Origin: Myxococcales bacterium
GTDB taxonomy: Bacteria; Myxococcota_A; UBA9160; UBA4427
Direction of reading: 5' to 3'
Assembly: GCA_012960035.1 (NCBI GenBank)
Contig: DUBZ01000102.1
Location: 1 to 64,000, forward strand
DNA: 64,000 nucleotides
Shown: in pieces, positions 45,348 through 54,648 of the stretch
Layout of the letters: each line of letters starts with the position of its first letter
Numbering within the stretch: position 1 is the stretch's first letter
Notes under the pieces: generated by a model
What the model was told of the DNA's origin: nothing
Databases searched by the model: none
The model's input: only the letters and a program-made list of their open reading frames with translations
Translations under genes and position numbers: made by a program

Positions 45348-45908
45348 GTGCCTGCATTCCCCCGTGATGAAATGGAAGAAATGGTCAACCGCTGGGTCGC
45401 CGCGAACGACGAAGCGGGTCGCACCGGCGATTGGTCTAAGATGAGCAGCTTCTATACCGACGACGCACTCTACACTTGGAACAACGGACCCAAGTGGGAG
45501 TTCGTCGCCAAAGGGCGAAAGCAAATTCACGAATGGGCGTTTGGCTCCGAAATGACGGGCCTGGAACAATGGACCTATCCCTACGTGCGTCGCTTGATCG
45601 ACGATCAAAAGGGAGAGTTCCTCGGCATTTGGCGTCAGGTCGCGCCGCTTAACGACCCCGAAGGCACGCCCTACGAAATCCATGGCACGGGCGGCAGTTG
45701 GTATCGGTATGCCGGAGATTTCAAGTGGAGTTGGCAGCGCGACTTCTTCGATCACGCCAACGCGGGTGCCGTCTTTGGCGCCATGATGAAGAACGATCAG
45801 TTGAGCCCGGAGATGCAGGAGCGGATGCAAAAAGGCAGTCGTATGCCGGGCTGGACCAAACGCGCAGACTTCGACTGGTTTTCGACGTTGGAAGACCCGG
45901 ACGCTTAG
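45348..45908 (+). CDS. NTF2-like (SnoaL-type) protein
   Basis: 186 residues starting at GTG 45348 with a perfect AAAGGAG eight bases upstream. The sequence has the SnoaL/NTF2 pattern: a helical start (MVNRWVAANDEAGRTGDW), SSFYTDDALYTWNNG, then a beta-sheet cone with WRQVAPLNDPEG and SWYRYAGDFKW. Small proteins of this fold act as isomerases, hydratases or lyases, for example ketosteroid isomerase. It lies between the CYP51 gene and the duplicated-domain gene in the operon, so it probably acts on the same compound series. Confidence 0.75.
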   Translation: MPAFPRDEMEEMVNRWVAANDEAGRTGDWSKMSSFYTDDALYTWNNGPKWEFVAKGRKQIHEWAFGSEMTGLEQWTYPYVRRLIDDQKGEFLGIWRQVAPLNDPEGTPYEIHGTGGSWYRYAGDFKWSWQRDFFDHANAGAVFGAMMKNDQLSPEMQERMQKGSRMPGWTKRADFDWFSTLEDPDA

Positions 45909-45967
45909 AGGCTGAAGTTCAGTCCAACAGAGAATGGACCGCAGCACGTTGCGTATCGGAGATACCT

Positions 45968-47269
45968 GTGTCATTGCTCGACAACTACGCCGGACAGTTC
46001 GACCCGAAGGTTGGGCTTGAGAACTTTTCACGCACCGCGCTTTCACAACTCGGTCGGGAATTCCTGCTCAACGGTCATCTGCAAGACCGGGTCGGCCTGC
46101 CGCTTGTCGCCAAGCAGTTCGGCGGCGACGCGTACGTACAGTTTTCAATCGAAGAATGGATGGGTGCGAGCCCAATTTATTCGAAGCGCATGCAGCGCGC
46201 CATGGGCTTTGAAGGCAGCGACGTCGGAACCGTCTTCAAAAATATGCAGCTCGAAATTGGAGCCCCTCACCAGTTCATGGATTTCCAGTTTCGGCTGGAC
46301 CGCCCAGACTACGGTGAATTTTGGCTTTCCCACTGTGGCGCCCTACTCGACGTTGAACCCTTCGGTGAAGAACGCGTCAAGCTCATGTGCCATGACATCG
46401 AAGACCCCACGTTTGACGCCACGGCAGCCGCGACGAATCCGTCCATGAAGATGCGGCCCATTCACAGGCCTCCGCGAGTTCCCACGGGTCGCTTTCCGCA
46501 TTGTCGCTGGTCTGTCTTTATCGGAGACGAAGCCGAACCCTACGAGCAGCATCCCAATCTCGAGTTGGTTCGCGCGTCCAAGATCGCAAAGGTTCGAATC
46601 AAGGCTCCAAAAGCCGACGCAGAGAAAGGCGGCTGGTCGGATTATTCGGGCAAGTTCGATCCCGGTTTTCAGCTCGAAGATTTTTCTCATTCAGCGCTCG
46701 TCATCGTCTGCCAAGAGTTCGCGGTGCAGAGCCACCTGCTCGCACGGGCCTTCATGCTTTGTGCGTCTCAGCGCAAAGGAGATGACGTCGCCAAAGAGTT
46801 GGGAAGCGCGCAGTGGACCGGCATTGCAGCACTCACCGCCGAACGCCTGTCGAAGCTCCTCAAGATCGAGGGGGACGACATCCAAGACGTCGCCAAAATT
46901 TTTCAAATACATCCCTGCTTTTATCCGCGTACGTACGTCGACCTCCGTGTCGAAATTACTGGACCCCAAAGCGCGCGCATCTCAATCAACGACTGCCCCG
47001 CTCTCAACGAAGGCGACGCGCACTCGTGGTTCGCGACCTTGGGCGAAAGTACGCACCCGGCTCTCGACGCCATCGCCGGGGCGATCAATCCCCGTGCCCG
47101 TTGCCACCCCGTTCCACGCCAAGGCAAAGCGCGACTCGCCTGGGAACTCGTCGTCGACCCGACATCGACGCCGCAACTCCCCCCGCAAGAACTCAACCTC
47201 GCAAAAATTAGCCGCGGCGCATCCTTCGAGTTCGAACAGCGCCGTACCCTACGCATGCGCAAGCACTGA
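45968..47269 (+). CDS. Unrecognised protein made of two copies of one domain
   Basis: 433 residues from the GTG at 45968 (GGAG seven bases upstream). I recognise no named family. The two halves are homologous. LENFSRTALSQLGREF with LLNGHL near residue 18 matches LEDFSHSALVIVCQEF with QSHL near residue 237. GSDVGTVFKNMQLEIG matches GDDIQDVAKIFQIHP, SHCGALLDVE matches NDCPALNEG, and DATAAATNPSMKMRPI matches DAIAGAINPRARCHPV. Each copy is about 170 residues. No signal peptide or membrane segment is visible. The conserved Cys and His in each copy may be functional. It ends one base into the next start (TGATG) and is tightly bound into the CYP51 operon, so it probably binds or transforms the same substrate. 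Confidence 0.8.
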   Translation: MSLLDNYAGQFDPKVGLENFSRTALSQLGREFLLNGHLQDRVGLPLVAKQFGGDAYVQFSIEEWMGASPIYSKRMQRAMGFEGSDVGTVFKNMQLEIGAPHQFMDFQFRLDRPDYGEFWLSHCGALLDVEPFGEERVKLMCHDIEDPTFDATAAATNPSMKMRPIHRPPRVPTGRFPHCRWSVFIGDEAEPYEQHPNLELVRASKIAKVRIKAPKADAEKGGWSDYSGKFDPGFQLEDFSHSALVIVCQEFAVQSHLLARAFMLCASQRKGDDVAKELGSAQWTGIAALTAERLSKLLKIEGDDIQDVAKIFQIHPCFYPRTYVDLRVEITGPQSARISINDCPALNEGDAHSWFATLGESTHPALDAIAGAINPRARCHPVPRQGKARLAWELVVDPTSTPQLPPQELNLAKISRGASFEFEQRRTLRMRKH

Positions 47270-48270
47270 TGCAGACACTGGTAACCGGCGCGACCGGATT
47301 TATTGGCTTCCACACCGCGAGAAGACTGCGTGAGTGTGGGCACGACGTACGCGTGTTGGTACGCGACAAAAAGAAGGCTCTACGCGTTCTCGGTCCCTTG
47401 GGCATCAACGAAGATGCAATCGTCGTTGGAGACATGACCGACGCTGACGCGGTAGAACGCGCACTCGTCGGTTGCGACAGTGTGGTGCACGCAGCAGCAG
47501 GGGTTTCGGTTACGACCGGCCAAACTGATTTCTCGGCGAACCTGCGCGGCACCGAAACCGTTATCGGGCGCGCGTGCGGACGTGGGCTGTACACCATTTT
47601 CGTTTCGAGCGTGATGGCGATCTTCACATCCAAAGAACCGATGACCGGCGATTCCCCGCTGGTCCGAAGTAAAACCCACTACGGTCGGTCAAAGACCGAG
47701 TGCGACGCCTGGGTTCGCGATCGGCAGGCGACGGGGGCATCAGTCGCCATCGTGTACCCACCTGGTGTCGTCGGCCCGGACGATCCCGGCTTCAGTGAAT
47801 CGGTGAAGGCCTACCGCGCATTTTTGCGCGGCACCCTGAAGAGTGAGGGCGGCAATCAGCTCGTGGATGCCCGCGACCTTGCCCAGCTCTTTGTTCGGAT
47901 GCTCGAAGAAAAAACGCCCGGTCGCATCATCGCGGGTGGACATTTTTTCGATTGGGATCAGTTCACAACGATGCTCGAAACAGCAACCGGAGCCCGCATA
48001 TCGCGCATCACCGCCCCCGGATGGGTGCTTCGCTTTGCCGCACGCGCCATGGATGTGATCGGAAAGCTCACTGGCAAGACAATGCCAATGACGGGAGAAG
48101 GCATAGAAATCGCCACTCGGTTTGCTCCAATGCATGACTCGCGCCAGATCGCGGAACTGGGCGTCGCATGGCGTCCCGCGGTGAAGACAGTCGCCGACCT
48201 CTTCCGTTGGTACGTCGATGCCGAAAGACTTCCGCCGAAAGCGGTTCCGGCACTCTTCCCCGTCGACTGA
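47269..48270 (+). CDS. Extended SDR / NAD-dependent epimerase-type dehydrogenase
   Basis: 333 residues with TGATGFIGFHTARRL at the N-terminus (GxxGxxG), DMTDADAVERAL, the catalytic Ser in SSVMAIF and H-Y-G-R-S-K (YxxxK). It looks like the extended SDRs that include 3-beta-hydroxysteroid dehydrogenase and dihydroflavonol reductase. ATG overlaps the preceding stop. With CYP51 in the same operon a 3-beta-hydroxysteroid dehydrogenase/decarboxylase role is attractive but is inference. Confidence 0.83.
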   Translation: MQTLVTGATGFIGFHTARRLRECGHDVRVLVRDKKKALRVLGPLGINEDAIVVGDMTDADAVERALVGCDSVVHAAAGVSVTTGQTDFSANLRGTETVIGRACGRGLYTIFVSSVMAIFTSKEPMTGDSPLVRSKTHYGRSKTECDAWVRDRQATGASVAIVYPPGVVGPDDPGFSESVKAYRAFLRGTLKSEGGNQLVDARDLAQLFVRMLEEKTPGRIIAGGHFFDWDQFTTMLETATGARISRITAPGWVLRFAARAMDVIGKLTGKTMPMTGEGIEIATRFAPMHDSRQIAELGVAWRPAVKTVADLFRWYVDAERLPPKAVPALFPVD

Positions 48271-48332
48271 CCGCAAGCACACACATTTCGCATCTTGACT
48301 CCCGGTTGAGACGCACAACAAAGGGACGAGTC

Positions 48333-49199
48333 TTGGACTTCTGCATCGCAGTCGCGTACAACGACCCCAATCATCTCTGCAACATCGCACGTACTGCAGA
48401 AGAAGCGGGCTTCGGCGGCATCATCGTTTCCGACCACATCATCTATCCGGGCAACCTCGAAACGAAATATCCTTATACGTCGCATGGACGACCACGCTGG
48501 GAAGTTTCCACACCTTGGCCGGACCCCATGGTGGCGATCGGCGCGATGAGCGCAGTCACCGAACGCATTCGATTCATCTGCAGCATCTACCTTCTAGCCC
48601 TGCGGCATCCGGTCCTCGCGGCGAAGAGTATTTCCACCGCGGCCGTCATGTCGAATAACCGGCTGACCGTAGGCGTCGGCGCGGGCTGGATGCGGGAAGA
48701 GTTCGACCTCATGGGCCCAGACTTCAAGACCCGGGGCAAACGCCTCAACGAAGCGATCACAGTGCTCCGCCGTGTTCTCGCAGGCGGCATGGTCGAGCAC
48801 CACGGTGAATTCTTTGATTTCGACGCCGTCGAGATGAGCCCGGTCCCCAGCAAGCCTCTCCCGATCTACGGCGGTGGCATTTCACCGCCGGCGTTGCGGC
48901 GCGCTGCGACCCTATGTGACGGCTGGGCGTCTGAAATCCAAACCACCGAAGAACTCACTCAAATTCAAGCAGACCTCGCTCGCTTTCGAGACGACTCCCC
49001 CCTCGCGGGCAAACCCTTTGGGATCTGCGCAGCACTGCGAGATGTCTTCGACGCTGACGGCTACAAAGCCATGCGGGACCGAGGCGTTACCGAACTCATC
49101 ACCGTCCCGTGGCTCTTCTATGGAGACGGCAACCAGAGCTGCGAACAAAAGTGCGACGGGATTCGACGCTTCGCGGACGACGTCATTGCGCACCTCTAG
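48333..49199 (+). CDS. LLM-class, probably F420-dependent oxidoreductase
   Basis: 288 residues. The TTG at 48333 is chosen, with AAGGGACGA upstream and a family-typical N-terminus (DFCIAVAYNDP); the longer frame runs through the previous gene. Segments GGIIVSDHIIYPG, NRLTVGVGAGWMREEFDLMG and PLPIYGGGISPPALRRAA mark the LLM barrel. This is the third LLM enzyme of the window. It is the last gene before a strong hairpin at 49196-49222. Confidence 0.84.
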   Translation: MDFCIAVAYNDPNHLCNIARTAEEAGFGGIIVSDHIIYPGNLETKYPYTSHGRPRWEVSTPWPDPMVAIGAMSAVTERIRFICSIYLLALRHPVLAAKSISTAAVMSNNRLTVGVGAGWMREEFDLMGPDFKTRGKRLNEAITVLRRVLAGGMVEHHGEFFDFDAVEMSPVPSKPLPIYGGGISPPALRRAATLCDGWASEIQTTEELTQIQADLARFRDDSPLAGKPFGICAALRDVFDADGYKAMRDRGVTELITVPWLFYGDGNQSCEQKCDGIRRFADDVIAHL

Positions 49200-49222
49200 G
49201 CGTCTGGCCGGCAGACTCCTAG
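49196..49222 (+). terminator. Terminator-like hairpin at end of the CYP51 operon
   Basis: CTAGG-c-GTCTG, loop gccgg, CAGAC-t-CCTAG: ten pairs with one mismatch, followed by the pyrimidine-rich ctctcttcta. It includes the stop codon of the LLM gene. It probably ends or attenuates the transcript before the phosphotriesterase gene. Confidence 0.5.
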
Positions 49223-49304
49223 GCTCTCTTCTACGACACGGGTAACAACTCAACGCCAGCCCCGCGGCCACGTCACTTCTCATTTTGAAAACACCGGAGA
49301 GAAC

Positions 49305-50297
49305 ATGACCACCCATGGAATCGAAACCGTAACCGGCAGCATCGTTCCCGACGCGCTCGGCAAAACACTTATGCACGAGCACCTCCTGATCGGTTATCCA
49401 GGCGCTGAAGCCGACACCCTGAACCCCGGGCCGAATCGCGAAGAGCGAATCGCGCAGTGCGTCGACCGTATTGCAGAGATCAAAGCTCTTGGCTTCACCT
49501 CCCTCCTCGATCCATGTCCTTCCGACCTCGGGCGAGACGTCGAACTGATGGCGACCGTTTCTCAGAAGACGGGCTTCCAGATCATCTGCGCTACAGGCCT
49601 GTACAAACAGGCCGAAGGTGGGCACCCGTACTGGCACGTGCGGAGCGCGTTTGGATCACAAGTCGACGCGATGGCAGACATCTTCATCAAGGAGATCACC
49701 GAAGGCGTCGCAGACACAGGCGTGCGTGCCGGCATCATTAAAGTTGCGACCGGCAAAGGCGCGATTACCGATTACGAACGGACCATCTTCGAAGCGGCCG
49801 CCAAAGCCTCAGTCGAAACCGGAGCGCCGATCACTACCCACACCGACGACGGAACCATGGGCGACGTTCAGCAAGAAATCCTCACATCCGCCGGAGTCGC
49901 GCCCAACCGCATCGTGATCGGACATTCATGTGGCACAACGGACCACGACTATCATATGAAGATCGCGCGCGGCGGTTCGTATTTGGGCTTCGACCGCTTT
50001 GGAATCAACGCACTTCAACCTGACGACGACCGTGTCGCCGCCCTCGCCCGGGCGATCCAAGCAGGCGCGGGGGATCGGATCGTAGTTTCACACGATTCTG
50101 TTTGGTGTTGGAAAGGGCAGCCCTTCCCGCCCGCCGTCTATGAAGCCATGACCCAGGAATGGAATCCGTCACATTTTTCGAAGCGCATCGTGCCCAAGCT
50201 CAAAGACCGAGGCGTCACCGACGCACAAATCGACGCGTTATTGATCGACAATCCGAAGCGTTTCTTTGAAGGGCGGAAGCTCCGGGCACTTGCTTAG
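49305..50297 (+). CDS. Phosphotriesterase-family amidohydrolase (lactonase-like)
   Basis: 330 residues with the binuclear metal set of the PTE family: LMHEHLL (HxH), the carboxylated lysine in AGIIKVATG (about 148), His in ITTHTDDGT, His in VIGHSCGTTD and Asp in VVSHDSVW. Most members are lactonases rather than phosphotriesterases. GGAGAG precedes the ATG. It is separated from the operon by the hairpin at 49196 and may have its own promoter. Convergent with the sulfotransferase. Confidence 0.87.
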   Translation: MTTHGIETVTGSIVPDALGKTLMHEHLLIGYPGAEADTLNPGPNREERIAQCVDRIAEIKALGFTSLLDPCPSDLGRDVELMATVSQKTGFQIICATGLYKQAEGGHPYWHVRSAFGSQVDAMADIFIKEITEGVADTGVRAGIIKVATGKGAITDYERTIFEAAAKASVETGAPITTHTDDGTMGDVQQEILTSAGVAPNRIVIGHSCGTTDHDYHMKIARGGSYLGFDRFGINALQPDDDRVAALARAIQAGAGDRIVVSHDSVWCWKGQPFPPAVYEAMTQEWNPSHFSKRIVPKLKDRGVTDAQIDALLIDNPKRFFEGRKLRALA

Positions 50298-50315
50298 CCC
50301 GCGCGGCTCGCCCGT

Positions 50316-51467
50316 TTAAAGGAAGCCCTGTTCATTGCGGTAAGTGGAAAAACGCGCGCGAATCTCGTCAACATCGAGTTCCCAAGCACTGGCCGCGTAA
50401 CGATGGAGCGGCGCCTTGTCAGCCGAATTCTGTTTCTGAAACGCATCCATCGCGGCTCTCGTTTCATCGCTGCGTTCGAGCCCGAAGTGCGCGTAGATCT
50501 CGTCGACGACCGCCATGGGTTCCGCTTTGAAGCGGGGAAACGAAACGTCAAAAAACTGATCTTGGTTCCGGCCTACGCGAACATTGCGGGTCTGCTCAAC
50601 TCCCATGTGCCAAAGATTCGTCGTCAGCTCGCCGAATGTTTTGGGAGACTCCGACTCGTTGAGGGTTTTGCGCGCTGTCCAGCAAAGCCCGCACACTGAA
50701 GGGATCGATTCGACCGGGTCGCGATGGGTCTGCACAACCCGCGCATCGGGATAAACCTCAAGCAAGGCATCCAGCCCAAACAGATGGGTGGAGTCCTTCA
50801 TCAGCCAGCGCTTCCCCGGTTCTCGCGAACCGATGAGCTGGAGGTTGCGGCGGTGTCGTTTGTAAACCGGAACTTTGTCTACTTGCTCAAACCAAGCGCG
50901 GTACGCCGGCAACTGCGTCTGCGCCAACCAACTTGAATGAACGAAGCTCTGGGACATCAGATACCAGCACTCGTCAGCTTTGCCTGCGTCCATTTTGTGA
51001 ATCGCATGGAGCTCCGGTTGAAACTCCCGAATCTGTTTCATCTCCTGCGCGCACGCCTGATAGTCGGGGTCATCCCGCCATTGCGCTCGCATCGGCCGGG
51101 GCTTTGGCGCTCGCGTGAGCCACAACTCAAGTCCCTGCAAGTTCGGGTCGACGGACAAGAGTTCTTGGAGTGCTGTGGTGCCGGTGCGCGGTAAGCCGAC
51201 GATGACGAGCGGCGCCTCAACACCTGGGCTCTGGCTTTCGGGCCAGGACTTGAACCCGTGCTCCGCAACCAGCCGGGCTTTCAAATCCCGAACGATCATG
51301 TGTCGAATCGCGATCTTCCCCAGTGGATTGAGGTACCGATTCTGGTCGAGCGATTCGAGCAGAACATGAAGTCCCTCAAGCTCAGCTTCATCCCCAAAGT
51401 CGTCGTAGCCGCAAGCCACGACGGCCTGATCCCGCAGCCGCCCTTCGTCGTCGACGAAAGAACTCAT
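50316..51467 (-). CDS. Sulfotransferase family protein
   Basis: 383 residues. The PAPS P-loop is VIVGLPRTGTTALQELL (about 87-103), and the 3'-phosphate region is VVQTHRDPVESIPSVCG. It adds sulfate from PAPS to an alcohol, phenol, lipid or sugar. The family is common in mycobacteria and marine proteobacteria. Start ATG 51467 has no obvious ribosome binding site. No PAPS synthesis genes are adjacent. Confidence 0.85.
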   Translation of the reverse strand: MSSFVDDEGRLRDQAVVACGYDDFGDEAELEGLHVLLESLDQNRYLNPLGKIAIRHMIVRDLKARLVAEHGFKSWPESQSPGVEAPLVIVGLPRTGTTALQELLSVDPNLQGLELWLTRAPKPRPMRAQWRDDPDYQACAQEMKQIREFQPELHAIHKMDAGKADECWYLMSQSFVHSSWLAQTQLPAYRAWFEQVDKVPVYKRHRRNLQLIGSREPGKRWLMKDSTHLFGLDALLEVYPDARVVQTHRDPVESIPSVCGLCWTARKTLNESESPKTFGELTTNLWHMGVEQTRNVRVGRNQDQFFDVSFPRFKAEPMAVVDEIYAHFGLERSDETRAAMDAFQKQNSADKAPLHRYAASAWELDVDEIRARFSTYRNEQGFL

Positions 51468-51666
51468 GCGCAGGACCCCGGCCGCAGGCGGCGCCCATTA
51501 CTCGCATTCTGCTTGACCGCCTTCGACACCATCGACCTCTCCTAACAACTTTGCGAACCTTGCCTCGCTCGCGATGGGACCTCAATGCCGAAGTCGACGC
51601 GAATGATTCGCCAGCCATGATGCACAAATCAAGCCGTCACCCCCACTTTCAGCGGAGCGAGTCATC

Positions 51667-52428
51667 ATGAACGTCAAAGGAAAAGTCGCGCTCGTAACCG
51701 GCGGTGCCTCCGGCATCGGAAGGGCAACGTCTCTATTGCTCGCTGAGCACGGTGCTCATGTCGTGGTCGCTGACGTCTCAATCGACGGCGCGGCAGAGAC
51801 GGTTCACTTGATCGAAAGGAACGGCGGAGAAGCACTTGCCATCGCGGCAGACATCAGTCAAGTCGACGCGGTGGAGCAGCTCTTCGCGGCCGGCGAAGCT
51901 CGATTCGGCGGGATCGACATCGTGATCAACAATGCCGGCATTGTAGTGGGTCCGCCAGGCTGGCCCGATGTTGGCGCCGCACGGCTTGCCCAAGTGATCC
52001 AAACGAACCTAGCGGGCGTCTTCATTGTGCAGCGCACTGCCCTTGATTCATTCGCGAAGCGCGGTGGCGGCGTTGTGGTCAACACGTCGTCCCAAGCCGC
52101 CCTCGTCCCACTCCCAACCGACCCCGCCTATGGTGCCGCAAAGGCGGGCGTCGTTTATCTCACCCGCGCTAGCGCAGGCCTCGCCGAAAGTCACAATGTG
52201 CGTGTCGTCGCGATGCTTCCGGGCATGACCCAAACCCCGATGCTCGCAACGACGGGCGACGGCGAACCCGCACCCTGGCTTGCCGAAATCCTGAAGAACA
52301 TTCCGATTCAGCCTGCGAGCGAAGTGGCGCTGACCGCGCTCGACCTCATTCAAGACGATTCGCTAGTCGGGGTTTGTCGTGCGTGTCGAGGCCCAGACGA
52401 AGGCGGCGACTTCGACTTGCCCGACTAG
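51667..52428 (+). CDS. Classical SDR dehydrogenase
   Basis: 253 residues with TGGASGIGRATSLL, NNAGIVVGPPG, the catalytic Ser in NTSSQAALVPL and Y-G-A-A-K (YxxxK). The C-terminal tail (GVCRACRGPDEGGDF) is unusual for the family. CGGAG lies upstream of the ATG. It is followed by a second SDR 104 bp downstream. Confidence 0.88.
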   Translation: MNVKGKVALVTGGASGIGRATSLLLAEHGAHVVVADVSIDGAAETVHLIERNGGEALAIAADISQVDAVEQLFAAGEARFGGIDIVINNAGIVVGPPGWPDVGAARLAQVIQTNLAGVFIVQRTALDSFAKRGGGVVVNTSSQAALVPLPTDPAYGAAKAGVVYLTRASAGLAESHNVRVVAMLPGMTQTPMLATTGDGEPAPWLAEILKNIPIQPASEVALTALDLIQDDSLVGVCRACRGPDEGGDFDLPD

Positions 52429-52532
52429 GGATTCCAACGTGACGCAAACGATGTCATGTGATGAAGTTTCCGCATCACGCCATTCACCACACACCCAGTG
52501 AACCCTTCGAAGTCAAGCAAGGAGCAATATCA

Positions 52533-53321
52533 ATGAGCAACTTTCTCCTAAAAGATCGTGTGGTTCTTGTTTCGGGCATCGGTCCCGGGTTGGGCCGCAA
52601 CACCGCCCTCGCCTGCGCGCGCCAAGGCGCGGACATCGTGCTCGCCGCGCGCACGGCCTCTCGACTCGAAGAAGTCGCGAAAGAAGTCGAAGCGACGGGC
52701 CAGCGTGCCCTGTGCGTCCAGTCCGATATTTCGAAAGACGAAGATTGCGCCAATGTGGTCGCTCGCGCCGTCGAACACTTTGGTCAGCTCGACGTCCTCG
52801 TCAATAACGCCTTCACCATGCCGCCCTTTAAGGACTTGGTCGACACGCCATTGGACGTGATTCGCGAAACCTTTGAGGTCAACCTTTACGCCGCACTGCG
52901 CATGTCTCGCGAAGCCGCACCGCACCTCGAAAAAAGCGCGGGCGGTTCGATCGTCATGATCAACTCATCGGTGATGCGAAGTGCCAGGCCCACCTTTGGT
53001 GCATACAAAATGGCCAAGCATGCGCTGCTCGCCCTGGCGCAAAGCCTTGCCTGCGAACTCGGCCCAAAGGGCATTCGCGTGAATTCGATCGCTCCCGGAT
53101 TCATCGGTGCGGTTGCGGCCGACGGTCTGGCCGCGCTGCAGTCTCACACAACGGGCGTGCCGGCGAAAACCATCAAAGCCGAAATTGTGGAAGCCCACAT
53201 GTTGCGCCAGATCCCGGAGCCAAACGAAATTGCGGACTGCGTTGTCTTCTTGGCGAGTGATCTCTCGCGAGTCGTGACCGGTCAATGCCTCGATGTAAAC
53301 GGCGGCGAGTTCACTCACTGA
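52533..53321 (+). CDS. Classical SDR dehydrogenase
   Basis: 262 residues from ATG 52533 with a clear AAGGAG; an upstream in-frame ATG at 52458 is unlikely. Motifs: VSGIGPGLGRNTA (GxxxGxG), NNAF for the usual NNAG, the catalytic Ser in INSSVMRSAR, Y-K-M-A-K, and the IRVNSIAPGFIG segment. It is complete to CLDVNGGEF. It probably oxidises a hydroxyl of a CoA-bound or ring intermediate. It is the downstream member of a pair with the SDR at 51667. Confidence 0.88.
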   Translation: MSNFLLKDRVVLVSGIGPGLGRNTALACARQGADIVLAARTASRLEEVAKEVEATGQRALCVQSDISKDEDCANVVARAVEHFGQLDVLVNNAFTMPPFKDLVDTPLDVIRETFEVNLYAALRMSREAAPHLEKSAGGSIVMINSSVMRSARPTFGAYKMAKHALLALAQSLACELGPKGIRVNSIAPGFIGAVAADGLAALQSHTTGVPAKTIKAEIVEAHMLRQIPEPNEIADCVVFLASDLSRVVTGQCLDVNGGEFTH

Positions 53322-53343
53322 GACGCACAGCGACACCGATGGC

Positions 53344-53360
53344 CTTTGGGAACCCCAAAG
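53344..53360. terminator. Hairpin between convergent genes
   Basis: CTTTGGG, loop aac, CCCAAAG: 7 bp with a 3-nt loop, 20 bp after the SDR stop. No T-run on either side; a weak or bidirectional terminator is possible. Confidence 0.35.
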
Positions 53361-53571
53361 AAGACCTCAACCTCAATGGCAGCGTGGACAGCGTAAATCT
53401 TACCGACACAAAATAAATCGGCTCCAACCCGACAGTGATCAAGATGGCTTCAACGGCGACCTCGCGTCGGGAACCGAGCCACGCAACGCAAATTCGTCCC
53501 CCTTCATACCCGCCGTGCTTTCATTCACCGACTTTCGCGAAGGACACAGGCCGCGTAAGTAGATTGCCGAA

Positions 53572-54504
53572 CTAGCGGTCCGGTCGGGAGGGAATCATCA
53601 TCTTCACGATTCCCTGCTGCACGAGCTCATGCTTCGTATCCACGAAGTTGAGGCCAAAGCGCACGACCGCAAGTTCCGGCCGACTTTGCGTGCGCTTGCA
53701 GTCGAGAGGCTGATGAATCACCCGGATTTTTTCTCCCAGTGCGACCAAACGGTGCACTTGCCATTCGTCCGCGACATGTCCGGCTGAACCCGCCGCGGGC
53801 ATCGCGACACGCAGCAGTGCTTCGAGAAAGGCGCTGAACCCGAGACAGAAGTTTAACATCGGAGGAACCGCGCCTGCGCCATCGGAATACAGCGGGTTGC
53901 ATTCATCGACCTGCGCAACGAAGGTGTCGACCGAAGCTTGGGTCTGTGTCGGAAGCGTGACCGTTCCCCTGGGCCCGCACGCGACGATATCTTCGGCGTA
54001 GTACATCTCTGGAGCGCCCGGGTGGAGACCGTCCGCGTCGCGCAACAATGCCACCCGAGCCTTGGGCCGCTCGCGCAAGTACGCGGCACCCTGCGAGCAC
54101 AGCGACACGTGCCCGGACGCGACAACGTCATCTCGTTGATTCACGACTTCGTAGCCTGTATCGACATACGCAAGATTGCGCACCCCAGCCTGCGATGGCG
54201 CATTGACCCACCGGAAGCTGAGCTCGTCCCCACTTTCGACGACCCGAGACAGACGCAGTGCGTAGTGGGTCATCAGTTCGTCGCCGTTTCCCACACCGAC
54301 AGCATTGGGCTGATGACGTGTCAACGCACCGAGGGCCAGCGCGCCTGTCAGAAGGCCATGGGCGATCGGTCCGCTAAAACCGCTGGCCTGTGCAAATTGG
54401 GGATCAATATGAATTCGGGAACGGTCACCCGTCAGTTGCGCGAATGCGCGGATCATCGCTGCGGTAACCGCACGTGTCCCGACCCCCTTCGCATTCGACT
54501 CCAT
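53572..54504 (-). CDS. MaoC-type enoyl hydratase, double hotdog
   Basis: 310 residues from ATG 54504; an upstream ATG (54531) adds nine residues. The N-terminal hotdog carries the hydratase-2 motif with catalytic Asp and His: DRSRIHIDPQFAQASGFSGP followed by IAHGLL. The second half (about 170-310) is hotdog-like without the motif. It hydrates an enoyl-CoA, fitting a beta-oxidation-like route with the CoA-transferases and SDRs around it. It is divergent from the NTF2-like gene at 54649. Confidence 0.8.
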   Translation of the reverse strand: MESNAKGVGTRAVTAAMIRAFAQLTGDRSRIHIDPQFAQASGFSGPIAHGLLTGALALGALTRHQPNAVGVGNGDELMTHYALRLSRVVESGDELSFRWVNAPSQAGVRNLAYVDTGYEVVNQRDDVVASGHVSLCSQGAAYLRERPKARVALLRDADGLHPGAPEMYYAEDIVACGPRGTVTLPTQTQASVDTFVAQVDECNPLYSDGAGAVPPMLNFCLGFSAFLEALLRVAMPAAGSAGHVADEWQVHRLVALGEKIRVIHQPLDCKRTQSRPELAVVRFGLNFVDTKHELVQQGIVKMMIPSRPDR

Positions 54505-54648
54505 CTTCAGCCCCCTATGCTGCGCCCTCACTCACCCCGAAGGCATCGCCACGATACGCCAGTGTTCCCGGCTCGCAACGCGAGTTACTGCGCCAGCGCC
54601 ACTGCTACGGTGGGTAGACCCACTAAAATGAAGAAAGGATCCCAACCC

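Noticed and set aside
53938..54648. N-terminal extension of the NTF2-like gene at 54649
   Set aside because: The extension is antisense to the MaoC gene, and a good ribosome binding site precedes ATG 54649.
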